From assembly GCA_022592435.1 (NCBI GenBank), contig JABYQS010000004.1:124001-188000 (forward strand): DNA of 64,000 bases. Direction: 5' to 3'. Below, one piece after another: positions 46,350-57,356 of the stretch. How positions within the stretch are numbered: position 1 is the first letter of the stretch; each line of letters opens with the position of its first letter. The notes under the pieces were generated by a model that did not search any database, had not been told where the DNA came from, and was given only the letters and a program-made list of their open reading frames with translations. Origin of the DNA: Cerioporus squamosus. Taxonomy: Eukaryota; Basidiomycota; Agaricomycetes; Polyporales; Polyporaceae. Both the position numbers and the translations under genes were made by a program.

Positions 46350-48041
46350 ATGTCCGACGCCCCCGCCGCCCCTGTCACCGAGAATGGCGTGCCTCCGGCT
46401 GCGCAAGAGGCTGTCGTCGAAGAGACTCCTGGCTTCAAGGTGCGCCTTTTTCCATCTCTGACGTGGCACGCGCCCCTCATTTCTGACGACCGCCACAGGT
46501 CTTTGCCGGCAACCTTGCGTACACCACCACGGATGAAGGGCTGAAGACGTTCTTTGCGCCTGTCGAGAGCGAAGTGTACGTACTAAACAGTCTCCTCACA
46601 CTTCCCCGAACGCCACTGTGGTAGCCGAGTGGCTCTTTGCCACCTTCAGTTCAGTGCTTCTCCTTATATCCTTCCAAGTGCAGCTGGGAAGCTCGCGTCT
46701 GTGTGCTTCCTTGTCGTGCTTGGGGTCGGACTCGCAGCGCGGGTTCGAGAGTCAGATCTAGGCTTAGCCTCGACACGCGTTCTCGGGCCTCGGAATATGG
46801 TCGCCACTCCAGACGCAGCTCTACTCTGCACCGGGCAATAGTCCCGTATTGGCCATCGTTTCCTGTCGTGTTTCCCAGTGTGCTCGCACGGTGCAGAGTG
46901 ACGTTGTCTGGAGCGGGGCGCGCCTATATCGGTTTCAACGCACTAGCGGTCTTCCACTGACCGAGCGTAGCTCAACGTCGAGATGCCCCTGGCAGCATGG
47001 GATGTTTTGAATCGGCGCATGCAGATGGCGGAACGACAGGTTTGGTTGATGCGACCGACCGAAGCATCGTGCCCAATGGAGCGATGTTCGCTCTTTCTCG
47101 ACTTCCGTTCAGTTGTCGGTTCATGTACTGACGCATTTATGCAGTCTTTCTGCTCAGGTCATCATGCGCGGCGGCAACCGCTCTGCCGGTTACGGATTCG
47201 TCTCTTTCACTACCGCAGAGGCCGCACAGAAGGCTGTTGAGCTCCTCGACAAGAAGGAGCTCGATGGCCGCACCGTGATCGTCGAGGTGGCCAAGCCCGC
47301 CGATCAGAAGGACAACGAGAAGAAGCAGAGGCGCGTCAAGAGGAGGACTGGTCGCCGTGGCAGCAAGTCCGTCCCTGGCGAGGTCAGCGAGGCTGAAGCG
47401 AACGGCGAGGCCTCCGCTGACGCGGCTAAGACGGACGCTTCGGGCGACGCGGCTAAGCCCAAGAAGAAGAAGAAGGCTGTGAGTAGTTTGTCGTGACGCG
47501 TACGAGCTCAGTATCTGATCAGTGCGTTCAGCGCAAGCCTAAGCGCAAGTCCTCGGATGGTGAGGCGCCTGTTGAGGGCGCCCCCGCGGCTGAGGGCGAT
47601 GCCGCCGCCAAGAAGCCTAAGCAGCGCAAGGCTCGCACCCCTCGTCCCCCTCGTCCCGCTGGCGAGGATCCTTTGGGCGAGCCCTCCAAGACCGTGCTCT
47701 TTGTTGCGAACCTCGGTTTCAACATCGACGACGCTGGTCTTGCCGCGCTCTTCACCGACGCTGGTATCAACGTGAAGAGCGCCCGGATTGTCCGCCGTCG
47801 TTGGGGAAAGCCCCGCAAGAGCAAGGGCTACGGCTTCGTCGACGTCGGTGATGAGGCCGAGCAGAAGAAGGCTCTCGAGGCGCTGCAAGGCAAGGAGGTC
47901 GGTGGCAGGGCTATCGCGGTCAAGATCGCGGTCAACCCTGTCAACGACGGCGACGCGTCTGAGGGTAACGATGTTAAGGCGGAGGAGGAGAAGAAGGAGG
48001 AGGAGGTGGCTGAGGCGGCTCCCGCTGTCGCTGCTGCCTAA
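46350..48041 (+). CDS. Two-RRM RNA-binding protein (fungal RNP24-like)
   Basis: Exon 1 (46350-46439) gives an Ala/Pro/Glu leader. Exon 2 (46499-46575) starts RRM1 with VFAGNLAYTTTDEGLKTFF. Exon 3 starts at 47145 and completes RRM1 (VLSAQVIMRGG, then RNP1 as SAGYGFVSF). A long linker of Lys, Ala and Glu blocks follows (DNEKKQRRVKRRTGRRG, PKKKKKA). RRM2 then has VLFVANLGFNIDDAGLAALF and RNP1 SKGYGFVDVGDEAEQKKA. The acidic tail ends at 48041. Two RRMs separated by a basic linker resemble S. pombe Rnp24, so a nuclear or nucleolar role is inferred. The second intron (46576-47144) is 569 nt, about ten times the local norm, with good splice sites. Confidence 0.85.
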
Positions 48042-48590
48042 GTGCCCAACTAACATTCCATAAGATCCGAGCTGGCGGCCTCTGCTCTTCCCGCTGCAGA
48101 CCTGCATATTCCCACTCGGATCCGTTCAACAACCATGCAATCCCCCTTCCCCCGCTTCCCATTCCGTTCGTCCGTATCTATGTTGGGTTCCGTTCGTCAC
48201 GTTACGTTACCCATAGCGCCGTCTGGTGCCGTTTTTTCGTTCGTCAACTTGTGTCGTCGCTTCGTCAATTCAGCGACTTTGCACTATTCATAAAAACACA
48301 TCACTAATGTACTGCACGAAATGGAACGACTTGTGATGCTCTCAACTGAGTCCTTTCTGACACTGTGTATGCGTGACCTTCGACGATCGTCGACCTCCCT
48401 ATCGGGAGTGCGAGCTGGTGTCCGGCAAGGTCCTTTGGGCGTCTAGATGCAGGGGTGAGTCGATCATGCAGTGAGGCGGCGGTGGCGAGCAGAGAGTACA
48501 TCCTGTAGGACACCGTCAACCACGAACTGTTGCTTTCGCTACTCGATATCATAGTGCTTGTCGGCTGCCACGCATACCTCGGTCGATATC
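48042..48590. other. Intergenic region between tandem plus-strand genes
   Basis: About 550 bp: the 3' region of the RRM gene (T-rich near 48160-48300) and the upstream region of PYM. No gene seen. Confidence 0.55.
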
Positions 48591-49298
48591 ATGTCCAAAC
48601 CTCCCATTGTCCCAGAAACAACAGCCTCTGGCATCGCGGTTGACCCCCGCACCCTCGAACGCGTTGTTCCAGAATCGCGTCGACCGGATGGGACGTACGT
48701 GCTTCTCCTACTCTATGCTAGGCATTGAACTGACATACTATCCTATGCGAACGCGTTCATCGACATGCCTCCAAATTGTACCGCCGCTCGTCTGCATGCC
48801 GCGACCGGCTGCGCATCTCTTTCCTCCGCCAATCCATTTCCTCCGCTCGTGGTGCGGTACTCTCGCTGCAGCGTCCGCAAGGAGAGAAAGATCAGGCCAG
48901 GATTCACCCCGCAGGAAGACGTCCGCCGCTTCCGAGGCACGCGCCAGGCACAGGCAGAGGCGAACGCGCTCCCGAAGGGGCATATCATAGGCTGGGCCCC
49001 CCCGCCGCAGACCGCGATCCCTGCCGCGTCCAAGGCAGGCATGTCGAAGGCGCAGAAGAAGAACGAGAAGCGGAAGGAGAAGAGGAAGGAGAAGGCGGAG
49101 ACGGTCAAGGACAGCTGGGAGGACGAGGACGAGGAGGGGGAGAAGGGGACGGAGGCGGCAGCGAGCGGGACGACGAGCCCGCACCGCGAGAGCACGCATA
49201 CGACGGACAAGCCGAACTGGGCGGTCGCGCCAGACGGCAAGAAGGATGCAGGCGCGGATGCACTCGCGGACAAGCTGGACAAGCTGGAGGTGCGATGA
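48591..49298 (+). CDS. PYM1: PYM (partner of Y14 and Mago) homologue
   Basis: Exon 1 (48591-48694) encodes SGIAVDPRTLERVVPESRRP and ends inside the next residues. After a 177-nt intron, exon 2 (from 48872) continues VRKERKIRPGFTPQEDVRRF. Together these form the conserved N-terminal Mago-Y14-binding motif of PYM/WIBG. The rest is charged and low in complexity, with GHIIGWAPP, a Lys/Glu block (KKNEKRKEKRKEK) and a C-terminal short helix LADKLDKLEVR. PYM binds ribosomes and strips exon-junction complexes from translated mRNA in the cytoplasm. The length and Lys-rich middle fit the family. Its presence fits an intron-rich genome. Confidence 0.9.
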
Positions 49299-49623
49299 AG
49301 GTGGACCACCAAACACGATTTTCCCATCCGCGATCACTCTTTTTCGTCGTCTTCTTGGTTCATGCGCGTGTTGTCGGGAGACAGGATATAATTCGTAGAT
49401 GTGTAAGGTAAATGTACTATTCAACTTGTATGGAGCGTCAAGGAGAGTGTGTCTATGTGCGACAGTCCACGATATAATACATAGTCTGAAGGTCAAGTTG
49501 TGTTCGCCTCTGCAGAGTTTAATAGACCGATTGTTCCTGAATCCTCTCGAACGCGATCCTAGCGATAGCGAACTATTGCCAATGAGCATACCCGAGGCCA
49601 GCCGGGTGCTTGAGGGCAGTAAA
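49299..49623. other. Convergent intergenic spacer
   Basis: About 325 bp between convergent stops. No supported feature. Confidence 0.55.
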
Positions 49624-50884
49624 TCATGCAAGGAATGGCTGGTCGCCGCTGGGCATGATCACTGGAGGTGGTGGCGGAGGCATCTCCTTCTTCTTCCTGC
49701 TCGGTTGGACCACATAGATCTCCACGGAGATGATTATGACCACCGACAATACCGCCAGCGCCCCTGCGATGTGTGTTGATGAGGACCGCCCAGCGTACAG
49801 GACGAGGAAAAAACATACCGACGGCAGCTTTCAGCTTCTCCCATCGCGACTCCTCGACTTGCGTCTTCAGCTCAGAAATTGTGATCAGAGCTCTACTCAA
49901 AACCTCCTACGAGAACGCGTTTGGTCAGCGGGTCAGTAATTGTACAAGCCAAGCAAGGCGACAACTACGGACTTCTATCTGCAAGTCGATGCGCTTCAGG
50001 TCACTCTTCGCCTCGTTCTTTCGACTGTCGAGGTCCATCTGGATTCTGCGACCGGTATAAACGTCTGTACCGGTTGAAAGTAGAACTAGCCACTCACTCG
50101 TGCTTCAGCGTGGCTATATCCTCTTTCAGACGGTTGCCCAAAGTGTCCACATCCCGTCGGAGAGCAGCAGTTGCCGCACGCATGGCAGCGGTCTCGTTCC
50201 TAGTCAGGATACTCGTCTCGGACCGTAGCTCAGATAGAGCTGCTTTGAATAGGTACGCTTGCTAGAGACAATGCACGCGTTCAAAGAAAGTCAGATCCGA
50301 CCAGACACACGACTCACAGCTTCCAAGTCCTGCGTGGTCAAAGCGTCTCTCTTGACCCGTCCTATTCTGTCCACGAGCAGGGCACGCGCAACGCGCATCA
50401 GGTTGCGCGCTATGGGCGTCGGGAAGGATTCTTCCAGGACTTTGAAGAACTTGTGGGTGTTGAAAGGTGGATTGATGTGCACGGGTGGGGAAGCCGGCGT
50501 GTGCGGCAGGGATAGACCCGTTTGTGGGTCTATCGGGGGGTGGACGAACTTCGCAGGTACGGACGCGTCCGGAGGAAGTTGTGGGTTCGCACCATCACCC
50601 GACGAAGCGGAGGCGTCGACGGTGGTAGCATCCGTGCTCGGTGGAGGACTCGGAGGAGGGGTGTATGAGGAACCCTGGACGGGAGTTGGCTGATTCGACG
50701 GATCCTTCGGGTGTGCTAAGGATATGCGAGACGGTTCTCCAGGTTTAGGCGGATCAGATATCGTCACGTAGGGTGCATAGCGAGCAGTCCGCAGTGCGAG
50801 AGCAGACCTACACACCCGCGAACGTACGCATTCGTCTGTGGAGATGCAAGGTAGGCGCACGGAGCCGAGTCTTCGTGCAAACAT
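49624..50884 (-). CDS. Mitochondrial DUF1640 coiled-coil protein (MCUR1/CCDC90/Fmp32 family)
   Basis: The basic N-terminus ([11 protein letters not shown], then [17 protein letters not shown]) looks like a mitochondrial presequence. A Pro/Ser/Thr-rich stretch follows, then the conserved core: [38 protein letters not shown] and TTQDLEA. The coiled coil comprises [40 protein letters not shown] and [20 protein letters not shown]. It ends with a transmembrane helix ([18 protein letters not shown]) and a basic tail PSRKKKEM, stop at 49624. Animal MCUR1 and yeast Fmp32 share this core-coil-helix layout in the inner mitochondrial membrane and are tied to calcium uniporter scaffolding or respiratory-chain assembly. 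Five to six exons; the last intron is about 50 nt. Confidence 0.85.
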
Positions 50885-51112
50885 GGGTATAGTTTGGTCA
50901 ATGAAAGCAAAGCAGCAAGCAAGAGACACAGAGCAGGTGTAGAGGGTAGAATGAAGAGGCTTGACTCAGGCCTCCCCTTTAGCGCGCGTCGCATCGCAGG
51001 CGTTGTGGTATTGACGCCGTCGCCCTCGATGTTGCCGAAACGGGACACTTGCAGATCTTGTGAATCTTCCGCCACCTGCCCTGCCTCTACAGCACACTCT
51101 CAGGCCTCCACG
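50885..51112. promoter_or_regulatory. Divergent promoter (MCUR1-like / ZCCHC9-like)
   Basis: 228 bp between two divergent start codons. No TATA box. The short distance implies shared regulatory DNA. Confidence 0.55.
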
Positions 51113-52258
51113 ATGACAAGATACACCAACTTTGCTCGAAAGCGAACTTATGTTGAGGCTGGATTCGACACCGAGCCCCAGGCAGAGAAGGCCTCCGCAA
51201 ATGCGTCCACGGTTGCCGACCCTGCGGGAGAGGGTGCCGCTGAATCGGAGACGAAGAAGCGGAAACGCGTTTGCTCGAAGAAGTCCAAGTTCTCTACAGC
51301 AGACAACGAAGGTCCCGGACAGGAGCGAGGTGGAGGGGATGTGAACGAGGGTGGGGACAATGAGGAGGCTACCTCTGAGCGACCGGTGAAGGAGTCGAAG
51401 GTGGGAGACAAGGGCAAGAAGGGGAAGAAGTTCGATAAGCGTCAACTAAAAGGTAAGCAGATGTTGCCATATACCCATATCTGCGCTTAACCGCACGACC
51501 AGATGCGAACGCGCGCAAATTCGCTTCTGAGCAACGGAGGATGAAGCGGATAGACGATCGGAATATCCAAACGATCTGCTTTGCATGCAGAGAAAGGGGC
51601 CACACCGCGAGGGATTGCACAAATACGCTGGCCGCAGACGCGGTAGAGGGAGAGCATGGCAAGCCTGCAGCGAAATCGGGTCGTGACGCTGTCGGTATAT
51701 GCTACCGGTGAGTCTTGCTGTCCACGCAGCGGATACCTTGCTGATTCTCGCAACCTTGTCAGGTGCGGCTCGCGTCGGCATAATCTTTCAAGATGCAAAG
51801 AGCCCGTAGACCCAGAAAATCCTCTCCCCTTCGCCTCGTGCTTCGTCTGCTCCGGCAAAGGACATCTCGCGTCAAAATGCCCCCAGAACCAGTCCAAAGG
51901 CATATACCCGAATGGCGGCTGCTGCAAGCTATGCAAGGAGACGACTCATCTGGCCAAGGACTGTCCAATGAGGAAGCAGGGTATGTAGTACGCATATCAC
52001 GTTCACACAGCACTTCTCACTGAGCATATCGCAGAGGTTGCCGCGACGTCGGTTTTCGTTGGCACCGGTCGGGAGAGCGGTGCAGACGAAGACGACTTCC
52101 ACACGTTCAAGCGGATGACCGCCGAAGTGGACAGGTCGGAGAAAGTGGAAGAGAAGGCAAAAAAGAAAGCGGGAGTGAAGGTTGGGGCGCACTCTGGGAT
52201 CGTACGGGCGTTCGGAGATGCACCAGCACCCAAGAAGAAGAAAGTGGTGGTCTTCTGA
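51113..52258 (+). CDS. ZCCHC9: Zinc-knuckle protein, ZCCHC9-like
   Basis: Starts MTRYTNFARKRTYVEAGF; a basic and acidic linker with KKRKRVCSKKSKF and GKKGKKFDKRQLK follows. Then come four CCHC knuckles: CFACRERGHTARDC, CYRCGSRRHNLSRC, CFVCSGKGHLASKC and CKLCKETTHLAKDC. The C-terminal part gives TSVFVGTGRESGADEDDFHT and ends APAPKKKKVVVF at 52258. Four knuckles in this order with a short acidic C-terminus match ZCCHC9, a nucleolar RNA-binding protein. Introns of 45-60 nt interrupt before knuckles 1 and 2 and after knuckle 4. The frame upstream of 51113 is open but carries nothing conserved. Confidence 0.88.
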
Positions 52259-52456
52259 GCTTTCTTGGTTTCTCGCAGGGTCATATATGTTTCTGTGCGT
52301 TCGTGTCCAGGCCTATGAGTTGTTACAAACTATGCATGTGTCGAGCTTCGCGGGTACATATGACGACTTCTTGCACATGGTTCAGGGGCACCGCCACACG
52401 CATGGTTGCTGGGCGTCGGCTGAGTCGAAGCCACCACCTACGTACTTTACCTCTTA

Positions 52457-52490
52457 CCACCACCACCACCCATCACCACCGTCGTCGTCC
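52457..52490. repeat. (CAC)n-rich microsatellite
   Basis: Runs of CAC triplets followed by gtcgtcgtc, about 15-45 bp upstream of the next start codon. It probably lies in the 5' leader of the Ser-rich gene. Confidence 0.8.
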
Positions 52491-52503
52491 CTTTCTTGCG
52501 GCC

Positions 52504-54387
52504 ATGTCTGCATCGCCCGCCCCTCAGCAGGTGGTTCCTGCGAGCTCATCACCTTCGAAGGGTGCGTCGAAGACGAACACCTCGGCGCCTCGTTCCTCGA
52601 CCATATCGACCGCCAAGTCCAAGAAAGACGTCCCCAAGGCCCTAAATACTACTACTATGACGGCTCCTGCGAAGACATCGAACCGGGAGGATATGAAGAA
52701 AGTGTCCCGTCGGGCCAGCAAACCCATCATCAACTGGTTCCAGCGCAAACTCGCGGGGACGGTGCGTACCCGACGTCAATCCGACGCTCCGCGGTACGGT
52801 GCGGCATCTCCCCGGGGCAAGGAGAAGCAGCATCGTCGTACATCCGTGCCTGTCCCTCCCCCTCTCAGCATTCAGTCGCGCACTCGGAGTAACACGACCG
52901 GTTCAAGGCAGAACCGCTCACGCAGTCTGCGCGGTACCATCTCGCTGAACGAGACGGACGACGGGGATAGTCGTTCGTACGACACTGACTCCGATGACGG
53001 GCTGCAGTCTTCTGTGGCACGCGAGTCGTTGTACTCGCCCACTAGCTACTTAGAGGCAGACGAAGACGCATCCGTACGTCCTTTGCCCCCCAGCTCCCCT
53101 CCCTCCCCTTCCCCATCCCGCGACTCGTCTTCTTATCTCTCGCATTCGCGCACCTTCCGGAGCATGACCGCAAGCACGAAGCCTACCACTCTGTTGAGTG
53201 TGGATCTCACTGGTGGTATGGCGCACATCGCACAAGCACCGCCGACGCCGACCACTCCAGGCCATCGGTTGCCGCCACACATCCGCACGCACTCGTCTGG
53301 TCCGTCTGCGGGCTCGATCACATTCTCAGCTTTCCCTCCTCCCTCGCCAACGAGCCCGTCACGACCCTCGTCGGGCAACTCCGGCGCGCAGTTGACCGCC
53401 CCTCAATACACTACACATCATCCGAGAAACAATCCTCGCCCCTCTTCTCCTCCGCCCGATGATGCTTCAGTCTTGACCCTGGCCTCATCAGCATTCGGAA
53501 TGCCTGGTGCACGCATCGGTGCCTCGGCACTCGCGCTCTCTGGTCGTGCGTCTATGGCCGACGACTCGATTTCCCAATGGAGCAACGCGGCCGGTTTGAC
53601 CGACAGTACCAGCCACTTCATGGGAGAGCTCGAGGAAGGCGTCGAAGGGGAGCGTTACTACGACCAGGACGTGGCTGCTAGTATGCGTGCCCTCCGCCCT
53701 CGCAGCTCGCGACGAGGAAGTTGGGACAGCACCGTCAGCGGATGGAGCGCGAATGTTCCGGGTAGTGCGGTAGGGGCACCTAGCCCAGGAGGGGTTCGCA
53801 GCAAGAGCCTATGGACGTCCGGGAGTTACAGGACGGGCGGCATGAGCACGGAGGACGCTCTCGAGGATGCTTTCCCGGAATCGGAGGAACAGCAGGAGGA
53901 CGTGAAGGCTGAACAGGCCACGCAATCCTCTTCAACGAACTATGCCACCGATGGGGAGACTCGCAGTTCTGTAACGGCCGACCCGTCGGAGAACAGTACG
54001 GAGGACGCGAAGACCCCGCCTGCGCTACCTCTCGAGATACAGCCTTCCGTCTTGACCGTTACCGGGTCGAAGGCCAATGTCCCGCCCGACGTGGCGTCGA
54101 TCGTCACACTCCCGGGCTCGAAGGCTGCCTCTGAGGTGCTGTCGCCTGATCAGGACTCAGTCGCTGGTACCAGAAGCCGGGCGTCAACGCCCACGAAGGC
54201 GGAACCGGGTCCTATCGAGTTGGAGGCTGCGACCGCTTCTCTATCTCTAGAGGACGCCCAGGATGCTGAGGATGCTGGGGCGAAGGAAGAGGATCACATG
54301 GCGTCCTTGCAGTCCGGTCCTCTCAGCCCTGCGAGCACGACACACACGGAGTATCTCTCGGCGCCTTCGACGCCAGCTGCGATCTAG
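52504..54387 (+). CDS. Long Ser/Pro/Thr-rich disordered protein, unknown function
   Basis: A single uninterrupted exon of 627 residues, the longest intronless frame in the window. The start at 52504 (MSASPAPQQVVPASSSPSKG) is preceded by a C/A-rich leader; the frame stays open to 52303 but adds nothing conserved. One segment looks structured, about residues 60-85: REDMKKVSRRASKPIINWFQ then RKLAGTVRTRR, a basic amphipathic stretch. The rest has many SP and RxxS sites, acidic stretches and repeats of PPSPTSPSRPSS type. The C-terminus is SLSLEDAQDAEDAGAKEEDH and then APSTPAAI. It looks like a phosphorylated scaffold or signalling protein; I do not recognise a family. Confidence 0.78.
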   Translation: MSASPAPQQVVPASSSPSKGASKTNTSAPRSSTISTAKSKKDVPKALNTTTMTAPAKTSNREDMKKVSRRASKPIINWFQRKLAGTVRTRRQSDAPRYGAASPRGKEKQHRRTSVPVPPPLSIQSRTRSNTTGSRQNRSRSLRGTISLNETDDGDSRSYDTDSDDGLQSSVARESLYSPTSYLEADEDASVRPLPPSSPPSPSPSRDSSSYLSHSRTFRSMTASTKPTTLLSVDLTGGMAHIAQAPPTPTTPGHRLPPHIRTHSSGPSAGSITFSAFPPPSPTSPSRPSSGNSGAQLTAPQYTTHHPRNNPRPSSPPPDDASVLTLASSAFGMPGARIGASALALSGRASMADDSISQWSNAAGLTDSTSHFMGELEEGVEGERYYDQDVAASMRALRPRSSRRGSWDSTVSGWSANVPGSAVGAPSPGGVRSKSLWTSGSYRTGGMSTEDALEDAFPESEEQQEDVKAEQATQSSSTNYATDGETRSSVTADPSENSTEDAKTPPALPLEIQPSVLTVTGSKANVPPDVASIVTLPGSKAASEVLSPDQDSVAGTRSRASTPTKAEPGPIELEAATASLSLEDAQDAEDAGAKEEDHMASLQSGPLSPASTTHTEYLSAPSTPAAI

Positions 54388-55086
54388 TGGCCTTCATTGT
54401 GAGCGACTTTTCTCGTTTACCGTTGATGCACGTCTCATTCGGTCGTTCAGATTCCTCCTTCTTACATATTTTGGACTTGCTATTGATATCTCTGCGCCTA
54501 CCCTACTATCATACTATCACGTTGGTGACTGCTTCAGAACGGTCCTTCTGCACCGTATGCCATGTTTCAGTTGTTCTTTAGGGGGTAGTGTGGGTCTTGA
54601 CTCATGTATCTATGCTCTCCATCATGGTCCTGTACTCGTACATCGTCGTAGACTCGTACTGCAAGCCCATGAACTTGGTGGCCGTGTCGTGTAGGTACAC
54701 TGTTATGGGTGCACGAACAAGGACTTGTTCAGTTGGTATGTCCTTTCTCTATACCCAGAGCTGCTGCGTTGAGTATGTGTACAAGCGTCTTACTGGAGAT
54801 GCCTGCGAGCCGCAGGTTCAGGACGGTGGGCTTGAGCCACCGAGGCAAGGGTGCTCAGAGTCCATGTTTATCCCCATCAGGACCCCGGGAGTAAGTACCG
54901 CCAACCGAAGCGTTGACGTTTGACTCCGTCGTCACCTCTTCCAAGACTCAACGACGATATATTCAAAGTCTCGCGAGCTGCGGTCATAGGTCCAGCAGGC
55001 TCAGTGCGTCTCAGCAATATTCGCCTTGCAATGGTTTGGACACTCACTCGCTGCCACAGTTAGCCTCTCGGACGTTGCCGCACATC
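54388..55086. other. Intergenic region between tandem plus-strand genes
   Basis: About 700 bp, T-rich just after the Ser-rich gene and then mixed. The frame of the F-box gene is open from 54913 but starts convincingly only at 55087. No other feature. Confidence 0.5.
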
Positions 55087-56773
55087 ATGTCGGACGCATG
55101 TCGTCTCCTCATCGGTCAACATGACTTCCACTCGTTGCTTCGAAGGAGGGGCGCCCTGGCGATTCAAGAGGACATCCTGATGCGCGAAGTGCATGAGATA
55201 CGGCGGAGCATGCTGGACATCAACGAACTACTCAACGCGCGACTACCGGTCAATTCTCTCCCCATCGAGATCCTAGTCGAGATATTCGCGCTGGTTCAAG
55301 CCGGGCCTCCTCTCTGTGACCGGGAAACAGGGAAAGACGCTATCATCTGGTTACCCATCCAAGCCGTTTGCCGGCATTGGCGCAGAGTCCTGTGCTCAAC
55401 CCCGCGGTGCTGGAGGGCAATCGAGGTGTACTCGGCGTCCGAGTGGCTTCGTATTTGCTTCGAGCGTTGCGCAGGTGTACCCGCACATGTCACCTTGCAT
55501 CTGAAAACCAGTCTCGGCAATGACACACTGGCCATCCTCGGACAACGGGCGTCCACCATCCGTTCTCTAACCATGAGAAGTCTGGACGTGTGGACCTCCG
55601 TCATCACTTTGCTTGACAATCACCACTGGCCGGTCCTACGACGTCTGAATATTTCATCCCTCCTTCTGTACTCCGACGGCCCCGAACCTGTGATAGGACT
55701 TGCACCCACGACGGGAAACGTCCCCTCTCTTCGCACTCTATGCCTTCATTTCAACGGATTCAACCCTCCTACCGAACCCTCCCTACCCATCTTCATACTC
55801 TCGAACTCAAATCGTGTCAATGGGCAATACCACTCAGCGGTTTCTCGACATACTCGAGTCGATGACGCACGTTGAGATCCTCCATCTTCAAAAAGTGTCC
55901 TTGCTCGTGCCCGTGGTCTCCGAGATCCTCCGAGTACGGACCGTCTTCCTTCCCCGCCTCCGCTCTCTAACGTTGGCATCCGGTCCATACCTGCCAAGTA
56001 CCCGTATACTCAACAGCCTGCATCTCCCCATCGTTACCTTCGCCTCCCTGACAGTCGACGTTAGCGACGAGGATCCTGAGGGCATTGTGGCGGCTCTACC
56101 CCAGGACCGTTCTTTGGTGTTCCCTATGTTGAGCGCGATCACCTCCGTCGAGGTTTCTGAACAGGACTACGACGAAGTCTATGGGCTCCGTGGAATAAAC
56201 CCTGCCAAGTCGCTCGAGGTCGCTGTGGACATCGAGCCGATGTTCGGAGGAGATGTGGACTGGTCGTTCTCCCTAGCAAGAGTACTAGCAGACTCCGTCG
56301 ACTTTTTCTCCCACTCCCCAATCACCGAGCTCGCAATCTCTGGGCAGTACTCCAGGATGTCTGTGTCCGAGTGGATGGACGTCCTGTATCACTTCCCCCT
56401 CTTGGAGACGATCCACCTGAAGCTAGACAAGTCCGAGTCCACCCATACATTCTGGATGGCGCTCAGCGAGACTCCGAGGTCCTCTGAAGGCCGCGGTGCT
56501 CTGTGCTGTCCGCGCCTCAGAACAGTCAACACCATTGGTCCGCATAGCGTACCATCTATGGGACCATCCGCCTTCTGGGCGATGCCTCGCGCGCTGCGTA
56601 TTCGCAAGGACCGCGGTCACCCGCTCGAAAGGTCGGATTTGTACCTCGGATATGAAGGAGACGAAGACTGCCTCCGGAGGAGGGATACCGCGTATTTGGC
56701 ACAGGTGGAAGAGTGCGTTGGGATGTTGGTGGTGGGGCTTCTGAGTCTGTCGCTGGTATCGGCGGAGCACTAA
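55087..56773 (+). pseudogene. F-box/LRR-like protein gene with two frame breaks (pseudogene or sequencing error)
   Basis: The first frame starts MSDACRLLIGQHDFHSLLRR and shows a coiled segment and an F-box-like motif: LPVNSLPIEILVEIFALVQA, then AVCRHWRRVLCSTPRCWRAI. LRR-like segments follow (STIRSLTMRSLDVW, VPSLRTLCLHF). At about 55780 the sense moves to a second frame, LHTLELKSCQWAIPLS, and by about 55840 to a third, FLDILESMTHVEILHLQKVSL, which runs to 56773 with further LRRs (HFPLLETIHLKLD). Two one-base deletions restore the order. An alternative is a 147-nt intron from 55690 to about 55837 that rejoins frames 1 and 3 in phase, but its donor (GTGATA) is weak and it would drop a clear LRR. 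F-box proteins recruit SCF ubiquitin-ligase substrates; fungi carry many such paralogues. Confidence 0.7.
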
Positions 56774-57356
56774 CAGTGGTGTTCAAAATCACTTATATCC
56801 ATACGTCCCTGGCAGTTCGAAGTCGCACCTAGTAGCGACAACCGCGCGGCTTGAGTTCGAGACTATTGGCCAGCGAGTTACGTGGTGTTATCACTATCAC
56901 TAAGACTTGCCATCTCGGGACTGGCGGCTTTACGGTGGCTAGAGACCGAGGACTGGAACTCATGCACATCTCGTAACTTGTCTCGTAACCTCATCAGAAT
57001 GCACAACATCAAATCTCGCCTCAGCGCGTGACGTTTTCCATCGACCTGTTCCTAGGTTCCTACACCGAACAGTGGTCAGCTGGGAGAGTTCTTTTCGTGC
57101 CGCCGCTGTCCAGTGTCCTCGTGAGCAGCGCGCATCATGCGTACGTATGCAACCCTCCCATCCGGTCCGCCGTCATGTTTTGATTGCATAACTTATCCGG
57201 GGCCTCCTCTGACGTTGGCAGACGCGTTCATAAAGGGCCGGCTGCAATGCCTTGACGGCATCCTGGACCCCGCTCGCCTTCGTTGACCCCGACCTTGGCC
57301 CAGGACTCTGCAGCGTTGTGGGACACGCCGCGACGGTAGCTGGGAAGGCACTCAGT
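56774..57356. other. Intergenic region upstream of the GH125 gene
   Basis: About 580 bp without a supported frame. A TATA-like cataaag at 57229-57235 stands about 125 bp before the GH125 start codon. Confidence 0.5.

Noticed and set aside
46621..46760. tRNA-like A-box and B-box words inside the long RRM-gene intron
   Set aside because: An A-box match (tagccgagtgg) and a partial B-box (gttcgagag) are about 120 bp apart, but no acceptor stem or anticodon arm can be drawn.
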